A stretch of 61,756 bases of DNA, taken from assembly GCA_937998305.1 (NCBI GenBank), contig CALLDL010000136.1, positions 1 through 61,756 of the forward strand, written 5' to 3'. Positions 17,161-26,232 of the stretch are shown here, piece by piece (the stretch's first letter is position 1; the number at the start of each line of letters is the position of its first letter). Under the pieces are notes generated by a model. It saw nothing but the letters and a program-made list of their open reading frames with translations. It did no database searches and was not told the DNA's origin. The stretch comes from an uncultured Desulfobacterales bacterium (GTDB lineage Bacteria > Desulfobacterota > Desulfobacteria > Desulfobacterales > UBA11574). The position numbers were made by a program, and so were the translations under genes.

Positions 17161-18102
17161 ATGTATAACGACCTAAAAGTTTTTTCCGGAAACTCAAACA
17201 AGAGCCTTGCACATGAAATTTGCCGACAGCTCAACATCCAGCTTAGCAAACTGGATATCTCGAGATTTTCCAATGACAACCTGTTCGTACAGGTCAAGGA
17301 AAACGTAAGGGAAAAAGACGTTTTTATGATTCAGTCATTCAGTCGGCCCGTCAGCAATCACATTATGGAGCTGTTGATCACCCTTGATGCCTTGCGCAGC
17401 GCTTCCGCCAAGAGAATTACCGCTGTTATCCCATATTACTCGTACGCCAGATCCGACAAAAAAGACGCCCCCAGAATTTCTATAGCCGGAAGACTCATGG
17501 CAGATCTGCTCAAAACCGCAGGTGCAAACCGTGTGCTGACCATGGATCTTCATGCCGATTCGGTACACGGGTTCTTCAGTATACCGGTTGATCACCTTAC
17601 GGCAATTCCTATTATCTGCGACCACTTCAAAAAGCGTTTAGACATTTCAAATACCGTAGTCGTTGCAACCGATGCCGGCGGCGCCAAGAGAGTCGGGCGT
17701 TTTGCCAAAAAGATGAACACATCCATGGCAATCATAGATAAGAGACGAATCAGCGATACCGATGTTGTTCAAGGATTGGTCATAGGCGATGTAAAAGGAA
17801 AAGATGCAATTATCTTCGACGATGAAATTTCCACAGGCGGTACAATGATAACTTCGGTAGAAACGCTTGAAAAAGCCGGGGTCAGAAAGATCTATGTGGG
17901 AGCGACACATCCTGTCCTGTCAGGACGGGCTGTTAAAAACCTTAAGGATTTGAGTGTTGAAGAAATTGTTGTAACCAATACGGTAGAAGTTCCTGGTAAA
18001 AAGAAGATGGAACACTTAAAGATTCTGTCTGTGGGGGTTCTGTTTGCAGAGGCAATAAAACGAATACACAGCGGAGAAAGTGTGGGGGCTCTTTTCAGAT
18101 GA
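17161..18102 (+). CDS. prs: Ribose-phosphate pyrophosphokinase
   Basis: 313 aa, full family length. It makes PRPP from ribose 5-phosphate and ATP in the cytosol. Visible: the N-terminal FSGNSNKSLAHEI, the flexible-loop/ATP region YYSYARSDKKDAPR, the D-H metal site (MDLHADSVHGFF) and the PRPP loop DDEISTGGT. A monocistronic-looking housekeeping gene with GAGAGAA just before the ATG. The family's usual second-ATP motif YARQDRK reads YARSDKK here. Confidence 0.94.
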   Translation: MYNDLKVFSGNSNKSLAHEICRQLNIQLSKLDISRFSNDNLFVQVKENVREKDVFMIQSFSRPVSNHIMELLITLDALRSASAKRITAVIPYYSYARSDKKDAPRISIAGRLMADLLKTAGANRVLTMDLHADSVHGFFSIPVDHLTAIPIICDHFKKRLDISNTVVVATDAGGAKRVGRFAKKMNTSMAIIDKRRISDTDVVQGLVIGDVKGKDAIIFDDEISTGGTMITSVETLEKAGVRKIYVGATHPVLSGRAVKNLKDLSVEEIVVTNTVEVPGKKKMEHLKILSVGVLFAEAIKRIHSGESVGALFR

Positions 18103-18482
18103 TTACCTCCCTTTTAAGTATATCATAGTAGGTGCGTATCCTTTTCACATATCTAACCGGCTCTGTACCTCGACAGTACCCATACCGGCTCTTTTTGAGC
18201 ATCAATTGTTTTATTTTCATCTTCAAGCTGCCTCATTTCAACGTTCCGATGGAGAAGGCCAGAAGAAACTGTCCGAGATAGTACATGGGCAGCCCTACCA
18301 GCCGGTTTATAAATCCTTTATCGAGAAACCGGCCCCTTGCCACAAAAATACCCGAAATAGATTAAATATCAAATCGATACGGCCAAAAAGCAGTAAACAA
18401 AATTTGTCATTGACTGAAACATTGAAAAACTCTACAATTCGTTATATGGCGAAATGACGGATGGAAATCAGAGGAGGTATTT
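18103..18482. other. Intergenic region, prs to second arsR
   Basis: 380 bases. The frame 18080-18457 overlaps the prs end, lacks a ribosome binding site and has no protein-like composition, so I treat the region as non-coding. Its right end is the arsR2 promoter. Confidence 0.5.
18410..18455 (+). promoter_or_regulatory. Promoter and candidate ArsR operator (second arsR)
   Basis: TTGACT (18410-18415), exact 17-bp spacer, TACAAT (18433-18438). The flanked dyad ATTCG-N8-CGAAAT (18437-18455 approx.) covers the -10 and start site, as expected for autorepression. The start lies about 35 bases before the ATG. Confidence 0.65.
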
Positions 18483-18848
18483 ATGTTTACGTTTATGGCG
18501 ATCACAAGGGCGCTGTCAGATCAAAACCGGGTTCGTACGTTGATGGCACTGAAGGGTCGAGAAATGTGTGTGTGCCAGATTATTGAACTTTTGGAACTGG
18601 CGCCGTCAACGGTGTCCAAGCACATGTCGATTCTTGCCAATGCCCGCCTTGTTGAGGGCCGGCAGGAGGGCCGCTGGCGATATTACCGTCTGACCGGCGA
18701 TGACGCACCGGATGAAGCGCGAAAAGCCATTGCCTGGATGTTTAGATCATTATCCAATACACCGCAAATCCGGCTGGATTCAGAACGCATAAAGGAAATA
18801 TTAAAAATCGATCCGGAAGTGCTTTGCAAGGCTCAAAACAGAGCATGA
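18483..18848 (+). CDS. arsR: ArsR-family arsenical-type repressor
   Basis: 121 aa. C29-V-C31 (EMCVCQII) thiol sensor, recognition helix APSTVSKHMSIL, wing GRWRYYRL. The sensor pair aligns with the first ArsR in this window but the rest is clearly divergent (different C-terminal half, extra Cys near the end), so the two are not a recent duplication. It heads an operon with a small Fe-S protein and ACR3; GAGGAGG fixes the start. Confidence 0.92.
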   Translation: MFTFMAITRALSDQNRVRTLMALKGREMCVCQIIELLELAPSTVSKHMSILANARLVEGRQEGRWRYYRLTGDDAPDEARKAIAWMFRSLSNTPQIRLDSERIKEILKIDPEVLCKAQNRA

Positions 18849-18883
18849 TTTAGGGATAATTTTCCCATACAAGGAGGTTCAAG

Positions 18884-19150
18884 ATGTTACTGGAATCCTA
18901 TACCAAGGAAATTTTCAGGGCCGAGTGTAATCCGGGCTTTGAAGCGCTGCACTGTTTCGCCAATCTGGACATCGAGATTCTAAAACTGCTCCCAAAGACC
19001 AATTGTAAAGAATGCGGACAACCCACATGTATGGTCTTTGTCGCCCAGGTGGCCGAAGGGGCAAAAGGGCCTGATGACTGCCCGCCCTTGGACGACGTAA
19101 ATAGAGAACGACTGTCGAGTTATTTAGGTCAGTTTCGTTTTGATTTTTAA
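18884..19150 (+). CDS. Small [4Fe-4S]-domain protein in the ars operon
   Basis: 88 aa. A single four-Cys motif, C-KEC-GQPT-C-x16-C ([14 protein letters not shown] ... DDCPPL), matches the 'Fe-S' domain seen at the N-terminus of CODH/ACS corrinoid proteins and RnfB. It stands alone here between arsR and the arsenite permease (35 bases from arsR, 23 from ACR3). It may be a redox or metal-binding accessory of arsenic handling; no known mechanism. Confidence 0.8.
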   Translation: MLLESYTKEIFRAECNPGFEALHCFANLDIEILKLLPKTNCKECGQPTCMVFVAQVAEGAKGPDDCPPLDDVNRERLSSYLGQFRFDF

Positions 19151-19173
19151 TTGTTGAGAGGAGGAAACTATTG

Positions 19174-20400
19174 ATGAGCAACGATGCTGTTTTGAACAAT
19201 GATCGAAAAATGACCAGTATTTTTGAGCGATTCCTGTCCTTATGGGTGGTGCTGTGCATTCTTGCCGGCATCCTGCTCGGGAAAATCGCCCCCGGCGTGG
19301 CGCAATACCTCGATGGTCTGGCCATCTATGTCAAGGGGGCGCCGGTGGTGTCCATTCCAATTGCAATCTGTCTGTTTTTCATGATGTATCCCATCATGGT
19401 CAAAATCGATTTCGGCGAAGTCATTAAGGCGGGTAAAAGCGGAAAACCTGTGTTTTTGACTCTGTTCGTCAACTGGTGTATCAAGCCGTTTACCATGTAC
19501 GGGATCGCCATTTTTTTTCTCGGCACGCTGTTTTACAATTTTATCGGTCCGGATGCCGTGGATTTGGTCAAGATGCCGTTCGGTCTCGACCTACCGGTGG
19601 GTGCGACCCACGGAGCTGGTACGGTGGTGATGGCCGGTGGCATCAAAATGCTCCAAGTGCCCCTTTGGCGAAGCTATCTGGCCGGTTGCATTCTATTGGG
19701 GATTGCGCCATGTACCGCCATGGTCCTGGTGTGGAGTTATCTCTCAAAAGGAAACGATGGTCTGACGCTGGTGATGGTGGCCATCAACTCCCTGACCATG
19801 CTCGTGCTTTACGGTGTTCTGGGCGGATTTTTGTTGGGTGTGGGACGGTTACCGGTACCTTGGCAGGCTTTGCTGCTGTCCATCGGCATTTACGTGGCCC
19901 TTCCATTGGTGGCGGGCTATCTTTCACGCAAATGGCTCATCTCCTCAAAAGGTGAATTATGGTTTAAAGAAAGATTTTTACATGTTCTTACCCCCATTAC
20001 GATTGTCGCACTCCTCATTACCCTGGTACTGTTGTTTTCTTTTAAAGGTGAGGTAATTATCAGCAACCCGCTGACCATCGTGTGGATTGCGGTTCCGCTC
20101 TTCATTCAGACCATGCTCATCTTTTGGCTGGGTTATGGTCTGGCGCGAATGCTTAAACTCCGTTACGTGGATGCGGCACCGTCAGCCATGATCGGCGCTT
20201 CCAATCATTTTGAAGTGGCCATTGCTACGTCAACCATGTTATTCGGTCTTTCGTCCGGGGCAGCCCTTGCCACGGTGGTGGGTGTGCTGATTGAGGTCCC
20301 GGTGATGCTCATACTTGTAAAAATTTGTTTGAAGACCCCCCATTGGTTTAGAAGGGAAGAGGTGCACGCTGTGACAGCTAAACAGACAACTGCAGGATAA
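19174..20400 (+). CDS. arsB: ACR3-family arsenite efflux permease
   Basis: 408 aa from ATG 19174 (GAGGAGG upstream; the TTG one codon earlier is not used). Ten membrane helices of the bile acid/arsenite fold. The essential Cys of the family lies in the fourth-helix motif [11 protein letters not shown], and the eighth/ninth-helix motif [15 protein letters not shown] is typical of ACR3. It expels As(III) from the cytosol using the proton motive force. There is no arsC immediately next to it, so this operon handles arsenite already present or made elsewhere. Confidence 0.95.
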   Translation: MSNDAVLNNDRKMTSIFERFLSLWVVLCILAGILLGKIAPGVAQYLDGLAIYVKGAPVVSIPIAICLFFMMYPIMVKIDFGEVIKAGKSGKPVFLTLFVNWCIKPFTMYGIAIFFLGTLFYNFIGPDAVDLVKMPFGLDLPVGATHGAGTVVMAGGIKMLQVPLWRSYLAGCILLGIAPCTAMVLVWSYLSKGNDGLTLVMVAINSLTMLVLYGVLGGFLLGVGRLPVPWQALLLSIGIYVALPLVAGYLSRKWLISSKGELWFKERFLHVLTPITIVALLITLVLLFSFKGEVIISNPLTIVWIAVPLFIQTMLIFWLGYGLARMLKLRYVDAAPSAMIGASNHFEVAIATSTMLFGLSSGAALATVVGVLIEVPVMLILVKICLKTPHWFRREEVHAVTAKQTTAG

Positions 20401-20608
20401 ATGGATTTTCGATTCAAGCGAATAATAGAGATGCGGGACAAACTGGAGACATTTTCGATTTTATCTGTCACTTGAACTTCTCTGAACGGTACATAGGCCT
20501 TCGAAGAGATATTGACACAGCTGGAACAATGTGGTACAGAGAAATTATTTGTATGGGATTTGCCCATCTATATTTTCAACAAACCCATAATCTTTAGAGA
20601 GATAAACC

Positions 20609-21586
20609 ATGAAACCGCTATCCTCAGTTGCAAAGAAGCTTTTTTTATGTCTGGGGTTTTCAGTTGTCGTGATCGTACTCCTTTCTTCTGGATGCAGCCG
20701 TGATGCCGGATATGCAACCGTCGATTTCTCTAAAACCATTCAGGTTGAACAACCCGGGCCGGCACACGACAAAAGTCAAACGTTACGAGTGGCCGTGTCG
20801 GCAATGGTTTCACCAAAGGAAACCTTTTCCAATTACCGGGCGTTACTCGATTATATCGGTAAGAAGCTGAATTGCAACATTCAATTGATTCAACGAAAAA
20901 CCTATGCCGAGGTCAATGACCTGTTCTTGAAGGGTAAGGTCGACCTGGCATTTATTTGTTCGGGGCCGTATGCCACCGGAAAGGAAAAATATGGATTTGA
21001 AGCCCTGGCAACTCCTATCATTCGCGGCGAACCTTTTTATCATTCTTACCTAATTGTAAACAAGAACAGTTCAATAAAAACACTTGAAGATTTAAAAGGG
21101 CGGGTCTTTGCATTTACAGACCCGGAATCGAACACCGGTGCGCTGATTCCGACCTACTGGGTGGCTCAGAAGGGCGAAACGCCGGAATCCTTTTTTAAAA
21201 GCATCAACTACACTTACAGTCACGACAATTCAATTCTGGCAGTGGCAAAATCACTGGTGGACGGAGCGGCTGTTGACGGCATTATCTGGGAATATTATAA
21301 TTCTCGTAATCCCGAGAATACATCTCAAACCCGAGTGATTAAAAAATCGATTCCTTTTGGCAGTCCGCCGTTTGTCGCCTCCAAGTATCTGCCTTCCGAT
21401 GTCAAAGAAAACGCCCGAAACGTTCTTCTTAAACTACATCAGGATCCGGCAGGCAGACGAATTCTCAAAGAATTGCTGATCGAGCGTTTTGATATGCCAA
21501 AAGAAGTTTGGTATCAGCCGGTTCGCGAAATCAAAAGCCGACTTATTGCGGTAAATAAGGGATCACATGTGGCCCCAAGATTTTAG
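20609..21586 (+). CDS. PhnD-like oxyanion-binding lipoprotein
   Basis: 325 aa. Lipobox LSSG-C29, then a periplasmic binding domain of the phosphate/phosphonate (PhnD) type: [45 protein letters not shown]. Family members serve ABC transporters, but PhnD-like domains are also sensors: AioX for arsenite and the TtrS input domain for tetrathionate. No transporter genes follow; the stop overlaps the start of a membrane sigma54 activator by 20 bases. So it most likely feeds ligand information to that regulator. The ligand is unknown. Confidence 0.88.
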   Translation: MKPLSSVAKKLFLCLGFSVVVIVLLSSGCSRDAGYATVDFSKTIQVEQPGPAHDKSQTLRVAVSAMVSPKETFSNYRALLDYIGKKLNCNIQLIQRKTYAEVNDLFLKGKVDLAFICSGPYATGKEKYGFEALATPIIRGEPFYHSYLIVNKNSSIKTLEDLKGRVFAFTDPESNTGALIPTYWVAQKGETPESFFKSINYTYSHDNSILAVAKSLVDGAAVDGIIWEYYNSRNPENTSQTRVIKKSIPFGSPPFVASKYLPSDVKENARNVLLKLHQDPAGRRILKELLIERFDMPKEVWYQPVREIKSRLIAVNKGSHVAPRF

Positions 21587-23786
21587 AAAAAGACTGCTTC
21601 TCGTGGTTGCGGTCATCGTCATCACCAGCGGCCTGGTTATTTCTCAGATCGTCACTCACCGTTACAGTGCCACGCTTTCCCAGTTTGCCGCCGTTCAGGC
21701 CGAAAATATTGCGCACGACCTGGCGCTGAATGCCACCAATAAAATTCTCATCAATGATTTGGTCGGCCTCCAAAATTTGCTCGATGACCGGATGCGCAGT
21801 AATCCCAATATTTCCTATCTTTTTATTGTCAAAAACAGCCGGATTCTCACCCATACATTCCTAAAAGGGGTTCCTGTTGATCTCATAAATGCGAACACAC
21901 CTGACGACAATCACCATGATAATTTGAAAAAAATTATTTCAAAACAAGGGGATCGCTATATCGATATCGCCTGGCCGATTTTTGAAGGCAAAGCCGGTAT
22001 TCTTCGGCTGGGACTTAATTTAAAGCCCTTTCGAAAACAGATAGCTCAACTCTGGTTGCAAATGAGTATCATCACGCTGGTGGTTTTGGTGCTGGCATTG
22101 ATTATTATCCACTTTTTGATCAAACGGTTGACCAATCCCCTGACCGTTCTCAGCGAACAGGTGGAAAAAATCGATGAAGAACACCTGGATGTCGTCATTG
22201 ATATTAAAGGCGAAGATGAAATCGGAAGACTGGGAGCATCCTTTAAAAAGATGTTAGAGCGTATCAAAGGGTATATGGTTCGCCTAACGGAATATGCCGA
22301 CCGTCTTGAAGAAAAAAACCGGCAACTGGATAATGCCCATCGACAAACCAAAACATCATTTGAAATCGCCAGGGAAATTGGTGCTCTTTCGGATTTAAAG
22401 GCGGTATGTGAATTCTTGATCAACAAGCTTCGGAACATTGTCAAGTGCCAAAGAATGGTTTTGATCATTTTCAGCAGTAAGAAGTCGGTTCTCTACAGCT
22501 ACTCAGAAAAGGTTGTCGACACCCTGAGAGGAACCTTGGTTGATTCTATCGCAGTATTTTTGTCGGATCTGAAACCAATGAAATTTCTCGATATAGCACA
22601 GGTTCCCTTCATGTTTGATGCGTTAAAACCTTCTGAAAAAATCATCGTGTTTCCCATTCGTATAGAGAATCAACTGTTGGGCGCCATGTATATCGGATGC
22701 CCCGGAGACTGTCACTGTGTGACTAAAGAACTCGATATCATTGATCTGATTTTGAATCAGACCGCAGGCGCGATCTTGAGGGCTGCCTTGTATGAGGATG
22801 AGATCGGCGATTTAAAAAAAAGAATTGAACCGACGTCCGGTTTTGCCGGAATCATCGGAAAAGATCCCCAGATGCAGGTCATATTTAAACTCATTGAAGA
22901 TGTAGCCTCATCGGATGCAACGGTATTGATACAGGGCGAAAGCGGTACCGGAAAAGAAATGGTGGCCCATGCCATTCATCGCAAAAGTTTTCGCAAAGAC
23001 GAGCCTTTTGTGGTGATCAACTGTTCGGCATACCCGGCGACGCTTTTGGAAAGCGAGCTTTTCGGCCATGAAAAGGGGGCATTTACCGGCGCGCTGGAAA
23101 CCAGGCCCGGTCGTTTCGAACAAGCCGACGGCGGTACCGTCTTTTTGGATGAAATCGGCGAAATACCCCCTTCCGCCCAGATTAAGCTGCTTCGGATATT
23201 GCAAACCAGAAAGTTCGAACGGTTGGGCGGCCGAGAGTCCCTGTTCGTTAATGTGCGCATTCTGGCTGCGACCAATAAAAACCTGTTGCAGGAGGTCAAA
23301 GACGGCCGATTTCGTGAGGATCTTTTCTATCGTTTAAACGTCATTCCGATACATCTACCGCCGTTGAAGGATCGGCGAAACGATCTGCTGCTTCTTGCCA
23401 GGCATTTTCTGGATCGGTTTTCCAATGTACAAAATAAAACCGTAAAAGATTTTTCCACGGAAGTCATGCGAAGGCTCCTGGATTACTCATGGCCGGGAAA
23501 TGTTCGAGAACTGGAAAATACGGTTGAACACGCTTTTGTGTTGGCCAAAAGCGACCGAATTGAGCTTTCAGACCTTCCGCCGGGGATCAGAAATATCACT
23601 GGCGCTTCAGCTTCAACAGATGAATCAACCGGAACGATTCAGGAAAATGAGATAAACCTGCTCAAGGGCATGCTAGAAGAATGCAACTGGAATAAGAAAC
23701 TAGCTGCCCGGCGTCTGGGAATCAGTCGCGGGACTCTTTATAATAAACTTAAAAAATATCAAATCACAAACCCCACCATCCATTAG
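21567..23786 (+). CDS. Membrane-anchored sigma54-dependent activator
   Basis: 739 aa. Order: TM1 (8-28), periplasmic sensor of about 130 aa, TM2 (162-185), HAMP (186-240), coiled coil, GAF (about 270-415) ending in a C-PGD-C-H-C cluster, AAA+ with Walker A G457-ESGTGKE, sigma54 loop GAFTGA (504-509), Walker B D528-E529, and a C-terminal Fis-type helix-turn-helix ([14 protein letters not shown]). It has neither a receiver nor a kinase domain, so sensing and promoter activation lie in one membrane protein, unlike NtrC systems. It pairs with the overlapping PhnD-like lipoprotein, and a sigma54 promoter follows 370 bases downstream. Confidence 0.93.
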   Translation: MWPQDFRKRLLLVVAVIVITSGLVISQIVTHRYSATLSQFAAVQAENIAHDLALNATNKILINDLVGLQNLLDDRMRSNPNISYLFIVKNSRILTHTFLKGVPVDLINANTPDDNHHDNLKKIISKQGDRYIDIAWPIFEGKAGILRLGLNLKPFRKQIAQLWLQMSIITLVVLVLALIIIHFLIKRLTNPLTVLSEQVEKIDEEHLDVVIDIKGEDEIGRLGASFKKMLERIKGYMVRLTEYADRLEEKNRQLDNAHRQTKTSFEIAREIGALSDLKAVCEFLINKLRNIVKCQRMVLIIFSSKKSVLYSYSEKVVDTLRGTLVDSIAVFLSDLKPMKFLDIAQVPFMFDALKPSEKIIVFPIRIENQLLGAMYIGCPGDCHCVTKELDIIDLILNQTAGAILRAALYEDEIGDLKKRIEPTSGFAGIIGKDPQMQVIFKLIEDVASSDATVLIQGESGTGKEMVAHAIHRKSFRKDEPFVVINCSAYPATLLESELFGHEKGAFTGALETRPGRFEQADGGTVFLDEIGEIPPSAQIKLLRILQTRKFERLGGRESLFVNVRILAATNKNLLQEVKDGRFREDLFYRLNVIPIHLPPLKDRRNDLLLLARHFLDRFSNVQNKTVKDFSTEVMRRLLDYSWPGNVRELENTVEHAFVLAKSDRIELSDLPPGIRNITGASASTDESTGTIQENEINLLKGMLEECNWNKKLAARRLGISRGTLYNKLKKYQITNPTIH

Positions 23787-23888
23787 ATCGAATATATTGA
23801 CGAATCAAACTCGTAAATATCCGGGTTAGCAGTTCAAAATCTTTATAATCATTTCATTTTATACGATATGCGATTCACGTTCTTCCAC

Positions 23889-23924
23889 GTGTAATCTATG
23901 CAAAGCCGTGTACAACTATTACAC
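23889..23924 (+). promoter_or_regulatory. Candidate upstream activating sequence
   Basis: Inverted repeat GTGTAAT (23889-23895) / ATTACAC (23918-23924) with a nested GTGTACA, centred about 260 bases upstream of the sigma54 promoter. Proposed as the binding site of the Fis-type helix-turn-helix of the upstream activator; inferred from position and symmetry. Confidence 0.4.
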
Positions 23925-24157
23925 ACATATAACAAACTAATATCACATCGAAAGTTTCTTTTCGCTACTTTTGTGTCAAAAAAATATACACAGTATATCA
24001 AATGTACAAACTGCTTTTGATCGATATATTTATCATACTTTCCCCCAAGAGTTTATATATCCTCCAGATATTTCTCTATCCATATCAGTCAGTTAAATCG
24101 ACGAACCACTTAAATCCTTAAAATTCCTTTAAATTATTATGGTCTATCCCATAAGCC

Positions 24158-24173
24158 TGGCATGTTGTTTGCT
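24158..24173 (+). promoter_or_regulatory. Sigma54 (-24/-12) promoter
   Basis: TGGCATGTTGTTTGCT: GG at 24159-24160 and GC at 24171-24172 with exactly 10 bp between them, close to the consensus TGGCAC-N5-TTGCW. Transcription should begin near 24184, ahead of the receiver-domain gene and the cytochrome/molybdoenzyme cluster. Confidence 0.8.
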
Positions 24174-24253
24174 ACATTGTGGTACCAGACATTCCTTTTA
24201 ACTTTCAACAACGACTGTTTCACACCAAAATAACCCTTGGAGAATTAGCCTGG

Positions 24254-24649
24254 ATGGGAAAAAAGCCTGACATTGTTATACTTGACTCTGATAATAATCA
24301 TTATCTGGAGCTGTGTGCCATGCTAGAAGAAAAGCGATATCGAGCTATCCAGATGCCTTCGTTGGAAAGTATGCAAAAATACCTTCAGAAAAACACTTGC
24401 CTGGCAGTTATTTTGGATATCGAGCATGAATCTGTCAACAACCGCATCATCAGAAATCTAACAACGAATTATCCTGCAGTTTATTTTTTCGGCATGTCCA
24501 AACGCTACTATAATCCAGAGCTAAGAGAAGCCATATGCTACCATATTTTTGTATGCCTCAACAAACCGGTTAATCCAGACGAACTTTATTACTGGCTAAG
24601 GAGTATCGACAAAGATGAATCAGACCCCAATAATCATTGCAAAGTATAG
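24254..24649 (+). CDS. Stand-alone receiver-domain protein
   Basis: 131 aa from ATG 24254 (GGAGA ten bases upstream). An in-frame GTG at 24179 is excluded because it precedes the predicted transcript start. It is a receiver fold with the N-terminal acidic pair (VILDSDN), phospho-acceptor Asp in AVILDIEH and the conserved Lys in LNKPVNPDEL; the Thr/Ser switch position (FFGMSKR) is also plausible. No output domain. It is the first gene of the sigma54 transcript and overlaps the cytochrome gene by 35 bases. There is no partner kinase in the window; it may act by protein contact, perhaps on the upstream activator. Confidence 0.78.
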   Translation: MGKKPDIVILDSDNNHYLELCAMLEEKRYRAIQMPSLESMQKYLQKNTCLAVILDIEHESVNNRIIRNLTTNYPAVYFFGMSKRYYNPELREAICYHIFVCLNKPVNPDELYYWLRSIDKDESDPNNHCKV

Positions 24650-26207
24650 ATCTCTGGTTTTATTTCGATTTTTTGTTGTCGCCGTGCCGGTGATCCTGAT
24701 GCTGCTTAGCTCGGCTTCATGGGCCGGTCAGAAGGAACAGGCACTGAAGAACCTTCCACAGCCGGATCCCCCGCAGCCCCAGTTCTTTTGCGGGTACTGC
24801 CACATATTGACGTATCCGGGCGTGGTGCAGAAAGGTTATGATCTGTGGAAAAAGGGCAAACACAATAAATTCGGTTGTGTGGAGTGTCATTATCCTCCCA
24901 AGGAAACCGCAAAGTCAAATACATCGGCAGATACTAAAACGGCATCTTTGAGTCACATTCCTAATAAACCGCCGGAGCGATTCTCTTACGTTCAGCTCGG
25001 CGGAGAGACGATCAGGACCCGGCCGAGGGTTCCCGACGCCAATTGTATGACCTCACGGTGTCACGGCAAGCCGGACGACGACTTTAAAACCAAAAAAATC
25101 AAATTCACGGAAAAAGTATCGTTCACTCACAAACCTCATTTGGATAAAAAGAACCAGATCGAAGGCCAAAAAATCAACTGCACCTCCTGCCACCAGCACG
25201 AAACCGACAAGAAAAAATTCGAAGTCTCCAGGGCCACATGTCATCTATGCCATTTCAAACACGTTAAATTCAACCAAGACCGCGGAAAGTGTGAACTCTG
25301 CCATGAACTTCCTAAAAAACCGATCCAGACTTCCGGGGAAAAACCGATCACTCACCAGATGCTAGAAAAAGCAAAGGTTTCCTGTTCCAGCTGCCACCTG
25401 GAGATGATCCAGGCGGCCGGCGGCGGTCAATACAAGGCTTATTTCAAAGGCGGTGAGCTGAAAACCGCTTTGGTTCTGAACGCCGGACAGATCAAAAAAG
25501 AAAACTGTCTTGCCTGTCACGATCAGACAAAAGTACTCAAAAAAGACATTGAAGACAAGCTGATGCATGAAAAACACGTGACCGTGAAAAACGCCCGCTG
25601 CTTTGACTGCCATCAGCCGGTCATGCACACCAAGGCGGATTTAGAACAACCCGGTATTTTAGCATATGCATCTTCGGATTTACATGCCCCTGCCAATCAA
25701 TCTGAACTCCCCGGTTGTTCGGTTTGCCATCCAAAAGCCCACAGCTATCAGCGTATTCTGTCTGCCGGGCCCAAACGCCCGGATGTTTTAAAAACACCGG
25801 ATTTCATGTACAAGGCCCGGGCCAATTGTTTGGCCTGCCATGTTGAAAGGAAATTCAACGCCAAGGGCCAGATGGTGATGACAGCATCCGCCAAAACCTG
25901 TGTTCGATGCCACACCAAGGACCACAAAAAGATGCTCAAAGACTGGAAGAGCGAACTGGCAAAGGAAATCAAATACTCTAAAGACGTTGAGCAAGAAGCC
26001 CTGGCAGCACTTGCAAAGGCCAAATCCAAACTATCTAAATCCAAACTGGAGGAAGCCCGGAAAATGCTCAAAGAAGGACGGGAAAATCTGAATATCGTCA
26101 GATTCGGAAACGGCGTTCACAACAAGAAATATTCCATCATGCTCATTGATGCGGCCTTAAACCGCTTTGAGGATATGATCGATTATCTCGAAGAAGATAA
26201 ACAGTAA
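24615..26207 (+). CDS. Dodecahaem c-type cytochrome
   Basis: 530 aa. A signal peptide (cleavage after SWA) and twelve haem c sites: eleven CxxCH (CGYCH, CVECH, CTSCH, CHLCH, CELCH, CSSCH, CLACH twice, CFDCH, CSVCH, CVRCH) plus one expanded C-MTSR-CH. An additional roughly 100-residue charged helical C-terminus (K/E-rich, AALAKAKSKLSKSKLEEARK) follows the last haem. It probably relays electrons between the quinol module and the molybdoenzyme in the periplasm. It overlaps the receiver gene and precedes the Tat ferredoxin. Confidence 0.9.
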   Translation: MNQTPIIIAKYRSLVLFRFFVVAVPVILMLLSSASWAGQKEQALKNLPQPDPPQPQFFCGYCHILTYPGVVQKGYDLWKKGKHNKFGCVECHYPPKETAKSNTSADTKTASLSHIPNKPPERFSYVQLGGETIRTRPRVPDANCMTSRCHGKPDDDFKTKKIKFTEKVSFTHKPHLDKKNQIEGQKINCTSCHQHETDKKKFEVSRATCHLCHFKHVKFNQDRGKCELCHELPKKPIQTSGEKPITHQMLEKAKVSCSSCHLEMIQAAGGGQYKAYFKGGELKTALVLNAGQIKKENCLACHDQTKVLKKDIEDKLMHEKHVTVKNARCFDCHQPVMHTKADLEQPGILAYASSDLHAPANQSELPGCSVCHPKAHSYQRILSAGPKRPDVLKTPDFMYKARANCLACHVERKFNAKGQMVMTASAKTCVRCHTKDHKKMLKDWKSELAKEIKYSKDVEQEALAALAKAKSKLSKSKLEEARKMLKEGRENLNIVRFGNGVHNKKYSIMLIDAALNRFEDMIDYLEEDKQ

Positions 26208-26232
26208 CATTCTTTAAAAAAAGGAGGTTGTC

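Larger units (their letters stand above)
23787..24253. other. Regulatory region of the respiratory cluster
   Basis: 467 bases without a gene. It holds the candidate activator site and the sigma54 promoter (listed), separated by about 230 bases, which is typical for a looped bacterial enhancer. It is AT-rich, with several further TGTGT/ACACA half-words (23970-24010). Confidence 0.6.

Noticed and set aside
18080-18457. 125-codon frame between prs and arsR2
   Set aside because: Overlaps the prs end and the arsR2 promoter, no start signal, unnatural composition.
24179-24253. Upstream GTG start for the receiver gene
   Set aside because: Lies ahead of the predicted sigma54 transcript start (about 24184) and lacks a ribosome binding site.
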